Assembly (NCBI RefSeq): GCF_032118995.1 | Contig: NC_092649.1 | Span: forward strand, 17,983,332-18,047,331 | Reading direction: 5' to 3' | DNA: 64,000 bases | From: Asterias amurensis | Taxonomy: Eukaryota; Echinodermata; Asteroidea; Forcipulatida; Asteriidae | In this document: positions 1 to 13,616 of the stretch, piece after piece | Layout of the letters: each line of letters opens with the position of its first letter | Position numbering within the stretch: the stretch's first letter is position 1 | The notes under the pieces: generated by a model | The model's database searches: none | What the model saw: the letters and a program-made list of their open reading frames with translations, nothing else | What the model was told of the DNA's origin: nothing | Program-made: the position numbers and the translations under genes

Positions 1-15
1 CCTTTTACCTCGTTG

Positions 16-80
16 ACTAACACGTCGGCCATTTATGGGGGTCAAAATTTTGACTCCCACAAATGGCCGACCATGTTAGT
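16..80. repeat. 65-bp near-perfect palindrome
   Basis: Two arms of about 32 bp meet at AAAATTTT (centre 47/48). The left arm contains CGGCCATTTATGGGGGTC and the right arm is its reverse complement with a few mismatches. It is probably the core or end of a fold-back repeat whose remainder may lie to the left of the window. Confidence 0.6.
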
Positions 81-2007
81 TCGCACAGTAGAAGGAAAAC
101 CACGCAATTTCGAGGCAAACTTGTGTGGATCATTGTATTCTACTTTTAAAACATCTTTCCAATCATATGCATTTTATAAAAAACGGTTACAAACGCTTTT
201 GTTTTGACCAACTCGTCCGATCCAAGGCAACGTGTTCCTTTAACGTTTGGAAATTGGAACCCACTGTTTGTAACAATTTATAGTTGTAGATATCTACCAT
301 AAAACGTAAACCTGTGAACATGTCCTTTCAGTGAATTTAAAAAAAGGGTTGATTACGTACAAACAGTATAGTCTTCGTTCGAGTCGCTTTCTTGTTTTCG
401 ATACTCGGCAGACTTGCATATTTTGTAGGTTTTGCACCACCCATAGTGATAATTAGGCCTATATACAAACATTCCTTACAAACATTCCAACCATACAATT
501 AGAGCTTTTGTTTGAGTGTGCTCTGTCCGAAGACACAAAATTACGATGTCAATATTTTGTACTGTTCATAAGAATTATTGGAATTTTTTACATTGGCAGA
601 GTTGACAGTTATGGCTGATTATTTTATGCTCAGTTCAAAAATGTTATGCATTTACACGTTACGAAGAAGCAAGTTCCCAGTTCGCTATTGTTATACTTGG
701 AATAGAAGGTGCCACAGTCCATGTATAAAGGTCTGGCAACAGTGAACTGGGTAACTTTATTGACTTCCTTAAACTGTACAATGAAAACAAAAAAATTGTT
801 ACTTCCCTTCTCTGAGTTTTCTAAAACTAATCACAACTGAGTTGATTGGATTGCGGGAAATGTTTTCTTCGCATGTGTATAGGCGTAATTAGCCTATAAA
901 GGAAATCGCAGTGTTACATAATCCCTTAAGGAATACAGAACGCGTCAGAAATCTTACGCACTCAGATCATCAAGGCAATGCCATTTCTTGTTGGTGCAAA
1001 TAATTCAAGAAAACCTTTAATAAAAGATGCGTGCAATTCATACTTAATGTATGTAGCGCACTAGTTAGGCATGCCCAGACACTGAACTAGATGATCGTTG
1101 TTTTATATTAAACACACACTGAAACTGGGTTCAGTATGGGTATACTCGAATCAGCATGGTTTGAAACTTTGTATGGTGGAAATACAATATAGAATGGTTC
1201 GCGGTATTACCATGTACTGATAAACTCTAAATGAGTTGGGGTGGTTCTGAAAAGAACCGTTGATTACTCGAATAGATCGCTCGCTGCATATAAGTTCTAC
1301 AACGTGTAAAATTTGTTCATTTTCACATTTAGTTAAACTTACGTCAACTTGGCATCACGGCGGACAATTCTACGGGTGTTCTGCTAAGCTCCGTTCTTGT
1401 GCACCCGATGGGCTATCATGTGGCATTAGTAGATTACATGACTAACATCAGTTTGGCGTACCTGTTAACTGCCTCATCTTCGTTATGTACTGGGGTAAGA
1501 CACCCAAAGGCCAGCACAAACACAAGCTTGTATTGGCCTGCAACCGTGGACCTCCAATCGTCCCTCTTTTCCTTATATTATTTACATGTTTTCCAACTGT
1601 GGTGGGTTCGAGCGATTTCACCTTCCTCCCCAAAACATCAACGTGGACGCCAGTACATCGCACCAGTCTAATAGCAGCCAGTGACAAAGCATAACAATGG
1701 GGAACAAGACATGACAGCCAACCAAAACATCTGCGTCAAGAATGCCGACCAGAGGAATGTTTTACAACATAAGACCACGCCCATGCTCTTTGTAACCAGT
1801 TCTTGGTGACTTACAAAGCCCTTTCTTTCCTTTAGTCTGACAATTATTGAGGTCGGTGTCGGTGAAATTGTCATCCATGAAGTTATGCATCTGTAGTAAT
1901 TGATATTATAGTCCCGTGGGTATAGGCCTACGCCGGGATTGGCAATAGAAGATTTAGCAGGATAAACTAAAATGGAATAAATTAATACAACTTATTCATC
2001 ACTTGTA
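81..2007. other. Intergenic stretch, no gene seen
   Basis: AT-rich sequence. Overlapping short frames at 1260-1694 are open on both strands but resemble no family I know, and no splice or codon pattern supports them. Nothing else is recognisable. Confidence 0.4.
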
Positions 2008-2372
2008 TTTAAAGTCACTTGACATGTTTGTTATATTGTCAAAGACCAGTATTCCCACTTGATGATAAATCAAAAAAAAAAAATAATGGATAAAATAACA
2101 AATCTGTAAACCTTTTGACTAAATCGGTCATCGAAGTTGCAAGAGAATAATGAAGAAAAAAACACCCCTGTTGGACAAAATGTGTGTTTTCAGATGCAAA
2201 ATAAAAGGCCTGATAACTTTTATTATTCGAGTGAGAAATTATTTCTTTCTCAAAAACATCGTTACTTCATAGGGAGCAGCTTCTCACAGTATTTTGTAAT
2301 ACCAGCAGCTCTTTATTGCTCGTTATCAAGTGAGTTTTTATGCTTACAATTTTGTTGAGTAATTGCAGGATC
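2008..2372 (+). mobile_element. MITE, TTAA/AGGCACT family, old copy A
   Basis: A diverged copy. The left end (TTTAAAGTCACTTGACA) and the internal markers CAAAGACCAG, CGGTCATCGAAGTTGC and AACACCC are readable, but the right terminus has decayed. It has no coding capacity. Confidence 0.6.
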
Positions 2373-2416
2373 ACAATGTACCTGAGCTAAGACCATCGGG
2401 AACTTCTCAGTCGGCG

Positions 2417-2456
2417 ACCTGAGCGTAACTGCAATGACCTGAGCGTAACTGCAATG
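2417..2456. repeat. Two perfect copies of a 20-bp unit (GACCTGAGCGTAACTGCAAT)
   Basis: The unit is repeated head to tail. A third, shorter match (TGACCTGAGCATAACTA) occurs near 2600. I see no function. Confidence 0.6.
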
Positions 2457-3349
2457 ATTTAAAGACAATCTGAAACAGTCGCCGCTCGAAAACAAAACAA
2501 AAACAAAACAACAGTCGCAAGAGCAGAACAATTTTCAACTTGTACGACGTGATCCCGACGGTCGGGAGCTAGTCGCAGGCGCACGATTTTTCAGTTAGTG
2601 TGACCTGAGCATAACTATTTTGTCTGCGCGTTGCCGACAGTTTATTGCGGGCGCAAGGAAATCGTAGGTCGACTTGAAGCCGGCTTCAGAGTGCGCCCGA
2701 AGAAGAAAACAGAGCTTTGGCCTCATTATAATTAATTGCAGGCACTCGGAACGTTTCTTATTAGACATACAGCTAGGTAGGCCTTCAGTGTAACATTTTG
2801 CCCAATGGTAACCCAGGGGTTGTTGACTTTCAACAATTTGTCATTTGAGGATGGCATACAATGGTTCTGTTTTTCCAGAGGTGTAGGGAGCTTTTTTCAA
2901 GACTAATGCTCTGACGTACACGGGGGTAAGAGTGTATTTATTTGGAGGGGTATACCTCGCCGAGCATTGGGACTCCCCATATAAAACTGAGCAGAGGACA
3001 ACAGTTCTTGAGTAAATGGAAAGGTACCCCTTTACTGCAAAAACAAACTATGATAATTTTAAGTATTTTTAAAGTTTTTAAAAATAATATTTATCATTTT
3101 GCACTCGGTATGCTATGGGAGTCTGTTTAGTGTTTTTTTTGCGATATTTCTAAAACGCTACCACATTTTAAAAATGAAGTTTTCACCTCAGGTTAGTTTA
3201 ATAATTATGTGTCTACATTTATATATAGAATTTAAACAATCGTATGGTTCCAATGGGCGAAAAATAATTGCCTTTACAAAGTGTGTCACTTTTTTAAGTA
3301 GATGTTGAAATTGCATCGAGGGTAAAGGAAATTCATTTGTTTGTTTCCC

Positions 3350-3405
3350 CACAGAACTCGCGAGAAAGTACCGAGTAAACAGTGCCATCACACATCGGTG
3401 TAAGG
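3350..3405 (+). mobile_element. SINE tail fragment
   Basis: The stretch ACTCGCGAGAAAGTACCGAG, followed by a CACACATCG block, matches the part downstream of the tRNA-like head in the SINE at 19,314-19,475. The head itself is missing here, so this is a 5'-truncated relic. Confidence 0.5.
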
Positions 3406-4554
3406 TTAGAAGAACCGAGTGAATATGTGTCCCTTTTGTTTGAGCTTGACATACATTTATAGAATTTAGGCTGAGTGCCATGTGAACTGAAAACAAACAT
3501 TATTGAGTGCTTGTAAACAAAATAGAGTCACATTAATGTACACGATATTTGTGGATGTCATAAAATGATCTAGTTTGCAAATAATATGCACATTACGTTG
3601 TTGATCTTACAATATAAATAGACACACGTCTGAAGCTTTGTTTTTGCAGGACTTATACAGATGTTTTTTCTTCTCCTTATAACATGGTTTATTTTGATGG
3701 TAGGTAAATGCTGTATAATTATTTGCATTTCATATGATATTTTTTGTTGTATCATATACGCTTTGTTATCACTCTTAAAATTAATGGCAGAAACAAGTTA
3801 CTTGATGTTAGAAGTATACAGCAATTTTCAATAGTATAGAGCACTTTGAGAATTATTTCACTTCGAAGTAACGTGTTCATGGGAACATATGTTTATCAGT
3901 TTTTATCCCAAACATTTGGATCTGAGAAATGTTTCTCAGATTGTGTGTTCCAAATACGGATTATTGTTCCTGCGTGGACATAGCCTCTCTGAGTTTTCGG
4001 TGATATTAAAAAAACTCTACCTTATGAAAATGTTACAGGTTAGTTTTATTCTACATTAATTTTATAGGGTTAAAACAAACACACGGTTCACTAACCAAGG
4101 GAATATATTTCCTTAGAGGTATAAGTATTTTCAAATTTAGGTCTTACTTTTTTAAATGACAAGTTATTGATATAATAAAGACCCTTTGTTTAAGGCTTAC
4201 TTGGAAAGCTAAATATGGAAATGAATTGATTTCGTTTGGTATACGTTGTGATGAACTCAAATTCTCTTACATAAAAAATAAGTGACACAATCACAGTCAA
4301 TTGTTCTATTTTTCTACTTCATTCGTTTTATTTGTCAACTCTCCATGATCACTTAATTTTTAACACAATAAATCAATACATTTCTTAACAACAGTTTTCA
4401 GGTCCTCTTGCATTGTCGAGACAGCAAGTCCAAATCTACGAGAAATGATAAAATAACAATGTTTGAGTTCATGATGTACAAGTTCAATGCTATGTAATTT
4501 TGATTATGTTAAATGCTGACAATTGTATCTTCTTTAACAGATATGAAATTTGTC
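3406..4554. other. AT-rich intergenic stretch, nothing recognised
   Basis: No gene, tRNA-like fold or repeat family could be identified here on either strand. Confidence 0.4.
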
Positions 4555-5101
4555 AAAAACAGGAATGTGACAGGCATATCAAGAATCAGTAGGCCTATTA
4601 CGGTTCCAATTTCCAATGGAAATTCTGAGAAACCAACAAAAAGAAATCGTCTAATAATCAGCTGAAAATGTATATCTCTGAAGATTTGTTGTAAACAGGA
4701 ATGTGACAGGCATATCAAGAATCAGTAGGCCTATCACGGTTTCCAATTTCCAATGGCAATTCTGAGAAACCAACAAAAAGAAATCATCTAATAATCAGCT
4801 GAAAATGTATATCTCTGAAGATTTGTTGTAAACAGGAATGTGACAGGCATATCAAGAATCAGTAGGCCTATCACGGTTTCCAATTTCCAATGGCAATTCT
4901 GAGAAACCAACAAAAAGAAATCATCTAATAATCAGCTGAAAATGTATATCTCTGAAGATTTGTTGTAAACAGGAATGTGACAGGCATATCAAGAATCAGT
5001 AGGCCTATCACGGTTTCCAATTTCCAATGGCAATTCTGAGAAACCAACAAAAAGAAATCATCTAATAATCAGCTGAAAATGTATATCTCTGAAGATTTGT
5101 T
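4555..5101. repeat. Minisatellite: four tandem copies of a 137-bp unit
   Basis: Units begin at 4555, 4691, 4828 and 4965. The last three are identical or nearly so over 137 bp. The first is 136 bp and carries several differences, which suggests recent expansion of the inner units. The array ends abruptly just before the TTAA-bounded element at 5119. There is no sustained reading frame. Confidence 0.9.
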
Positions 5102-5118
5102 ATCTCATTTGATTGCTG

Positions 5119-5434
5119 TTAAGGTGCTCTGGATGGCTCAAGGTTCTCAATGGATTGCCCATAGCGTCATTGACTGCCACATTTGATGATAAACAACGGG
5201 AAAAGTGCACGCGTATATACGCGCTGTGCAGAACTCTCAGCAAATGACAGCGTTTCACGTGTACGTGTGCCGTTTCATTAAAGATTGCGGTCAATGACGT
5301 CATGTGCAATCCATCTAATATATCTTATTGTGAGCATCTACGGCAACTACCGCAACACATGACTATCAGACGCCCCAAATTTATTCAACTTCAAAAGAGT
5401 CTGAAAATCTATGGACCACACCGAGCACCTTTAA
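5119..5434. mobile_element. TTAA-bounded inverted-repeat element with a nested palindromic element
   Basis: The ends read TTAAGGTGCTCTGG and CCGAGCACCTTTAA, so this is a second TTAA-type inverted-repeat element. Inside, at about 5150-5316, sits a separate inverted repeat starting TGGATTGCCCATAGCGTCA and ending TGACGTCATGTGCAATCCA. Its relatives are at 10,241-10,380 and 57,078-57,421. Confidence 0.55.
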
Positions 5435-5955
5435 CTCAGCATTCAAATGAGAAAACAATTCTTTAGAGTGATAACATTTCAGCTGATTAGCTGATTTCTT
5501 TTTTGTTGGTGTCTCAGCATTGCCATAGGAAATTGTGGGTGCATTTTGGGCAAAATCACATCATTATATAGCAATAACCGACAACAATAGTGAATCTATA
5601 ACGCGCCATCTATATTCAGTGCAAGCACAAAATCCGAGGCGCAGCACAAAAATCATAACAATCAATAAACATGAGATATAATTTATCGAGAGAACAACTC
5701 GATACATGTTTTAGTAAGGTTTGATAACACATGCTAATTATATGCAAAACTAAACAAATTAGTCTTTAGCAAAGCTCGAATAAGTAAAAGTAAAGTGTCA
5801 ATTTTAACACCCCAACGTTTTGCAGTGCACAATTCAAAACAACTTTATGAGTTAAAATAAAGGTTGCCCTTTTTGCAAAAGTTGTCCTAAAAGTTCTCAA
5901 GTTGACGAGGCTTTTTGGTAGTTTCGGTTGTATATTTGAGAAGCACGTTTGTTTT
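5435..5955. other. Intergenic, downstream flank of the protease gene
   Basis: AT-rich. I see no gene or named repeat before the poly(A) signal at 5956. Confidence 0.4.
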
Positions 5956-5961
5956 TTTATT
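5956..5961 (-). terminator. Poly(A) signal AATAAA of the subtilisin-like gene
   Basis: The minus strand reads AATAAA here, 73-78 bp beyond the TAA stop codon at 6034-6036. This gives a short 3' UTR. No competing signal lies closer to the stop. Confidence 0.65.
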
Positions 5962-6033
5962 CAACCTTACTCATCAGTGAGCAGTTTTTTTTTAACAAGT
6001 TAAATCTGCCCTTTTGTGCTAAATGTGCTCACC

Positions 6034-9253
<3,220 letters not shown>

Positions 9254-9976
9254 GTTGAAATAGTCTGTAAAAAAAAAAGAATATCCACAACAATTACTTT
9301 TGTACCCAGAATGTTTCTTGCAGAAAAACTATCTAGTCCCAATTGTCTCTATGGATCAAGGCGTGTAAAAGCTTGCCGGGCAAGGAACCGACATACATTC
9401 ACAACATGCTCTTTTAATTAGTTCCTGAACAAAAGTAACACCACGTGCATCTTTTTATGAACTCGCAATAATGGAAAAACAAATTCAACATAAATTATTG
9501 TAGCACATGATATAGGTTTATGAGACTCTCATGAAAGGATTGCTATGTTGGTTTCACTTGTTTTCCCTATAAACTTTAGAACTAATCAGGCTCAAACTTT
9601 CACAGGCAAATTATATTGCATAGGGCCTACATATTCATTCAAAGTGAGTTTGGATTCATAACATGACCAAACACTTGACAATATTAATAAGCTTCAGGCG
9701 TTAAGTCTGTTCAAATATTTAGGCATCTAAAAGCAAACCAATTTGTGCAACAAGGGATCTTTTTTCCATCCATTATTCTCTTGCAACTTCAACGACCAAT
9801 TGAGTCCAAATTTTCACAGATCGGTTACATTATGCACATATTGGGCAACAAAACCAAGTGAGAATACCGGTCTTTGACAGTAACCAAAGGGGCCCAGTGC
9901 CTTTAAAGTGTATAGCGAACTAGATACGAAGTACAATAACCACTTACCGTTTGTTGTCAGGCCGTTTCAGCTTGTG
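9254..9976 (-). other. 5' UTR and first intron of the subtilisin-like gene
   Basis: A short non-coding first exon runs from about 9976 (start inferred from the TATA box) to 9948 and ends in a good donor (CG then GTAAGTG on the minus strand). The intron covers 9265-9947. The acceptor is a long T-run followed by ACAG, leaving 11 nt of UTR (9254-9264) before the ATG. The intron contains a truncated MITE. A cDNA would settle the exact transcription start. Confidence 0.75.
9732..9906 (-). mobile_element. MITE, main family, copy C (half element in protease intron 1)
   Basis: Only one half is present. It runs from CAATTTGTGCAACAAGGG to the terminus CCCAGTGCCTTTAA. The other half is deleted. Confidence 0.65.
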
Positions 9977-9999
9977 GTTGTCCAGTTCGAGTCACTCCC

Positions 10000-10006
10000 T
10001 TTTATA
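10000..10006 (-). promoter_or_regulatory. TATA box of the subtilisin-like gene
   Basis: The minus strand reads TATAAAAGG here, about 25-30 bp upstream of the inferred start of the non-coding exon. The distance and the match are both what a canonical TATA promoter would show. This suggests a focused, tissue-specific promoter, as is common for secreted enzymes. Confidence 0.75.
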
Positions 10007-10076
10007 CCAATTCGGCCAGCTACTTTGGAGTATTTTTAATTTTCCTTAAGCAGCTTTACGAAAAATTTACTTGAGT

Positions 10077-10132
10077 AATCGCCGATTAAGCAAAGCTTTT
10101 TCATAATCGCCGATTAAGCAAAGCTTTTTCAT
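10077..10132 (-). promoter_or_regulatory. Perfect tandem duplication of a 28-bp box upstream of the protease promoter
   Basis: Two identical 28-bp units (10077-10104 and 10105-10132) abut each other, 70-130 bp upstream of the TATA box. Each contains CGCCGATTAAGC, with a GATTA core of the kind bound by homeodomain proteins, followed by AAAGCTTTT. A third weaker match (TTAAGCAGCTTTACG) lies near 10047-10061. The position suggests a duplicated proximal activator site. Binding is inferred, not shown. Confidence 0.5.
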
Positions 10133-10240
10133 AACAGATGTCAGCTTCACATACAAAAATTAAGCGCGATTAGCTTTGTTAAAAAAATGTATAAGCTTAC
10201 TCAACAAGTTATTCAAATGTTTAACACAGTCAAACAGTAA

Positions 10241-10380
10241 TAGATGGATTGCGCATGACGTCATTGACCGCCATCTTTTATGAAACGTGCACGCATTCAA
10301 GGCTATCATTGGCTGAGAGTTGTGCGCAGCGCATATCACGCGTGCACATTGTGGTCGATGGTGTATATGCAATCCATCTA
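10241..10380. mobile_element. 140-bp palindromic MITE (TA-flanked)
   Basis: The ends are TAGATGGATTGCGCATGACG and TATATGCAATCCATCTA, flanked by TA. The inner arms (CATTGACCGCCATC, GGCTATCATTGGCTGAG) recur in the copies at 5150 and 57,078. Possible TA duplication would fit a Tc1/mariner-type mover. The element is non-autonomous. Confidence 0.65.
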
Positions 10381-12336
10381 TGATTAACTACTGAATTTAT
10401 TTCTTTCACATTGGATCAATGCTTTCGATCACCGTTGAATATGGCTGCAACAAGAGTTCTAAATAGTACAAACAAAGTTTACACTACGACCATGGGGTAA
10501 ATTAGCATTAGTCAGAAACAATAGTTTGGTTGTCATTTAGCTTATCAGGCAACAGGATGCCTTCGGCTGTACAATGCATAATATTTTTATCCCGTGAAGT
10601 CATGAGACAAAAATAGGTTTTTCTCTTGAGATAAAACCGAGGATTATTAAAAAATAAATAAAAAAACAATGATAGCAAAGCATAAACATCATCTATAATC
10701 CGTTAATACTTAAGTTGAATACTTAATTATGTCTGTCGAATGTTGCAATGGTGTGTTACATTTGGGATTTAAAAATAACTGCTCCGAGTGGTAATAGTTT
10801 TGTATATCAAAACTCTTCTTTTTTTCATTTTCTTTTTTAAAATAAGTTTTCCCGGCGAAAAAAAGGCAGGACACTTAAAGTTGTTTTCTTTTTACCTAGC
10901 AATATAAGGTCTACAACCTTCCGACCGTTGTTAACGGTTTTATTTTGTGAGTAAATTGGGTTGTATCTTCGAGCGCAGACTGTTAAAAACATATGCCTTC
11001 GATCCTTAACATAAATGCGTGACGTCATCATTGAAAAAATATCGGTGATCACAGATTTCACAGATGTGATTGGTCAATGATAGAATTGGGGCGGGGCCAC
11101 CTTGATTACGTGTATATTGGTGGCAGGCGCTAGCATACGAAACGGATTATAAAACGAATTCACAGGGCTGCCCTCATATTTACTGCTCTTTAAGGAGCCT
11201 TATTATAAAATAAAAAGTCATTAAAGAACAATGGTCCCCGTAGCGAATTTCTAAAGAGGTGTTTGTTCCACAAGGAATACGATGTACAAAGTCAACTACA
11301 GGGACAAAGGAAAACACAATAGAACGTCTCCACAGGGAAGTAGAAACAGAAATGGGTGTTCATGATGTATACATTGTGTACATCTTTGTGCTAATTTTTT
11401 TTTTACAATTTTTATTTTAATTATTGGTTTATTCAAACACATTCAAACATCGCAGCTACAAGCTGAATTGAGTTTAACATACAGAGATTCATAAAAAAAA
11501 TAGAAATACTAAAAATTACAGAATTTTTTTTTTTACAATTTGCATTTCTTAAAAGAAATGCAAATTGCTTTTATACATTAAAAATGCAAACTGGCTAGTG
11601 CCAGTGACAAATTAGATAAAACAAATAATATTGCACGGCAAATCACATTAAAGGAACAAGATGAACGGATGGGGACAAAAGGCATACGAACTGAGTGAAC
11701 ACAAAATCAAGAGCTATTGTTGAGTGATTGGACAAGGGATGGGATGCAACTATTTGTGTAACGACCAGTCCTACATTTGGGTGGCGGGGGCACATTTGTT
11801 GGCATTTTGCAAGTTGTTGTTTTTGTTTGGTGGGAGCCAGTGCCTGTAATTTTCAGATTCAAACAAGGGTTCACCAAAATTGACAAACAAATGAATGACT
11901 GTGTTACCTTATTTAGTACCCTAAGGAGATCTTAAGGACACATGAAAACAAAAGGAAAACAAAGGTTGTCATTATAGGGGAATTCTAAATATCTGGGGTG
12001 CTCCATAAGAAAATGTGTGTACAGAGTCAATGGATAACTGATGAATACAGGGACAAAGGAAACAACAAAATAATGCTCCACAAAAATGCATCTTTAAAAA
12101 AATTGTACGCTCTTCCAAGCCTGTGTAATTAATACCTTTTATTACCACACACGACAAATTATAAATAAAACTAATTTAATACACAGAAGAAGTCGTAAAA
12201 CAATGGAAAGAGACTAAGAGACAGCTACAGTTAATTGCACCAACAAGGGCATATAGTTGCATCACGAAACAAACTATGCCCCGTAGTATACAATTGCCAT
12301 CCTCAAGGATTCCTTTTTGGAATCGAGTTCACTCTA
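10381..12336. other. Intergenic stretch between the protease and GPCR genes
   Basis: AT-rich. It holds a short T-rich inverted repeat around 11,520-11,570 (AATTTGCATTTCTT facing AAGAAATGCAAATT). No gene is supported. Confidence 0.4.
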
Positions 12337-12443
12337 AAAATATGTTAGTCAAAACAACACTAATTAGTCATACGAGACATGATTTTGACTCACTTACATC
12401 AAAATCATGTCTCATATAAGTGTTGTTTTGACTAATATATTTT
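12337..12443. repeat. Long hairpin (arms about 45 bp, one arm with a small insertion)
   Basis: The left arm reads AAAATATGTTAGTCAAAACA and then GAGACATGATTTTGA. The right arm is its complement, and an extra AATTAGTC sits only in the left. The loop is about 10 nt. It could be a tiny fold-back element. The arm length would also suit a small-RNA precursor, but nothing shows transcription. Confidence 0.65.
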
Positions 12444-13039
12444 AAAAATGTTCAAAGAACAAATTGCCCCAAATAAAAAGCACTACGACTGTGGCAATTT
12501 TGATGTACACAAAAAGAAAATTGCGCCCGGGCAACCCCACAGACTCTCTAGTGGTAATACTTTATTTGAAGCTCAAAGAATTGACATAAAATCGACAATA
12601 TGATATTGCTGTTACTGAGAGCCGATAACTAGAATAGTACAGTCCTTTCATATCAGTGTATCAGAGAGTCTACGAAATTGTAAATATTGTCTTCGAAGAG
12701 CCGAGACGTCGGATTGCGAGTGGCGTAGGTGTACTTAGCAAAAGATATGTGCGAAGATCAAAGTCATTTTGAGGCAATGCATGGTAGCGTATCAATAATA
12801 TGTTTGGTTTGCGGTAGCGCCATCTGTGTATCTACTTGCCAGGTAGAGTTTGTTCTTAGAGAACTGTCTTTCTTATTCTACTATACCGCGCAGTAGATTT
12901 ATCTGATGTTCGGGAGACTTCTACGTTCTGAAAAGAACTGTCCTACTTTTTAAAATATTATTTGTAACTATTACCCTGGCGGATGGTATAGGCTGGTATT
13001 ACTACTTTAGCTTATGGGATCATAATGAACTGTACTACC

Positions 13040-13185
13040 GCGGAGCGAGTCCGAATGAAAAAGCAATGGTTAAGTGTCACGTTTAAGTGTCACGACTGGG
13101 ACTCAAACCCACACTCTGCTGATCAGAAACACCAGCGTTTGAATTCGGTGCTCTTTAACCGCTATAGGTCACGACCAACCACAAT
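13040..13185 (-). mobile_element. tRNA-derived SINE, diverged
   Basis: The minus strand shows a B-box-like GGGTTTGAGTCCC and shares AAGCAATGGTTAAGT and CTCTGCTGATCA blocks with the copy at 21,035-21,200. The A-box is degenerate. Confidence 0.5.
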
Positions 13186-13494
13186 GGCCATGGTATCTTA
13201 TGCTGGACCATACCACACATCATTGTGGGGGTGCAAAAGTCGATTTGGGCAAAACTCTGTAACATCTTTTGTGTACAAATCGGTATCTCAATTCGTCAGT
13301 GGATTGATGAAGTCAAATCATGAAACTTTTAAGTTATACTGTTAACAAACAAGTTTGTATATATCCACAGACAAAACCTGTGCATATACCACACACTCAG
13401 AGTCAACAATGAGAATACAATCAGAAAGGCCATCTGTAACCCATGGGAAAAAACATTGGCTTAGCAACCAAACAGGTCCCCCTGCTTTAGGGTT

Positions 13495-13500
13495 TTTAAT
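13495..13500 (-). terminator. Possible poly(A) signal ATTAAA of the GPCR gene
   Basis: The minus strand reads ATTAAA here, about 117 bp past the stop codon of the GPCR. ATTAAA is the commonest variant signal. The hexamer is frequent by chance in this AT-rich DNA, so the call is tentative. Confidence 0.35.
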
Positions 13501-13616
13501 TAACAGTTGCAGTTTCGGCTAACGCATTGCTTAATATGTTATGATTCTCTCACTGTTTTCTATCGCGACAGCATCAGAGGTGCTAGTGAGAAGGAACGAG
13601 TTTGGAACGGTCCCTC

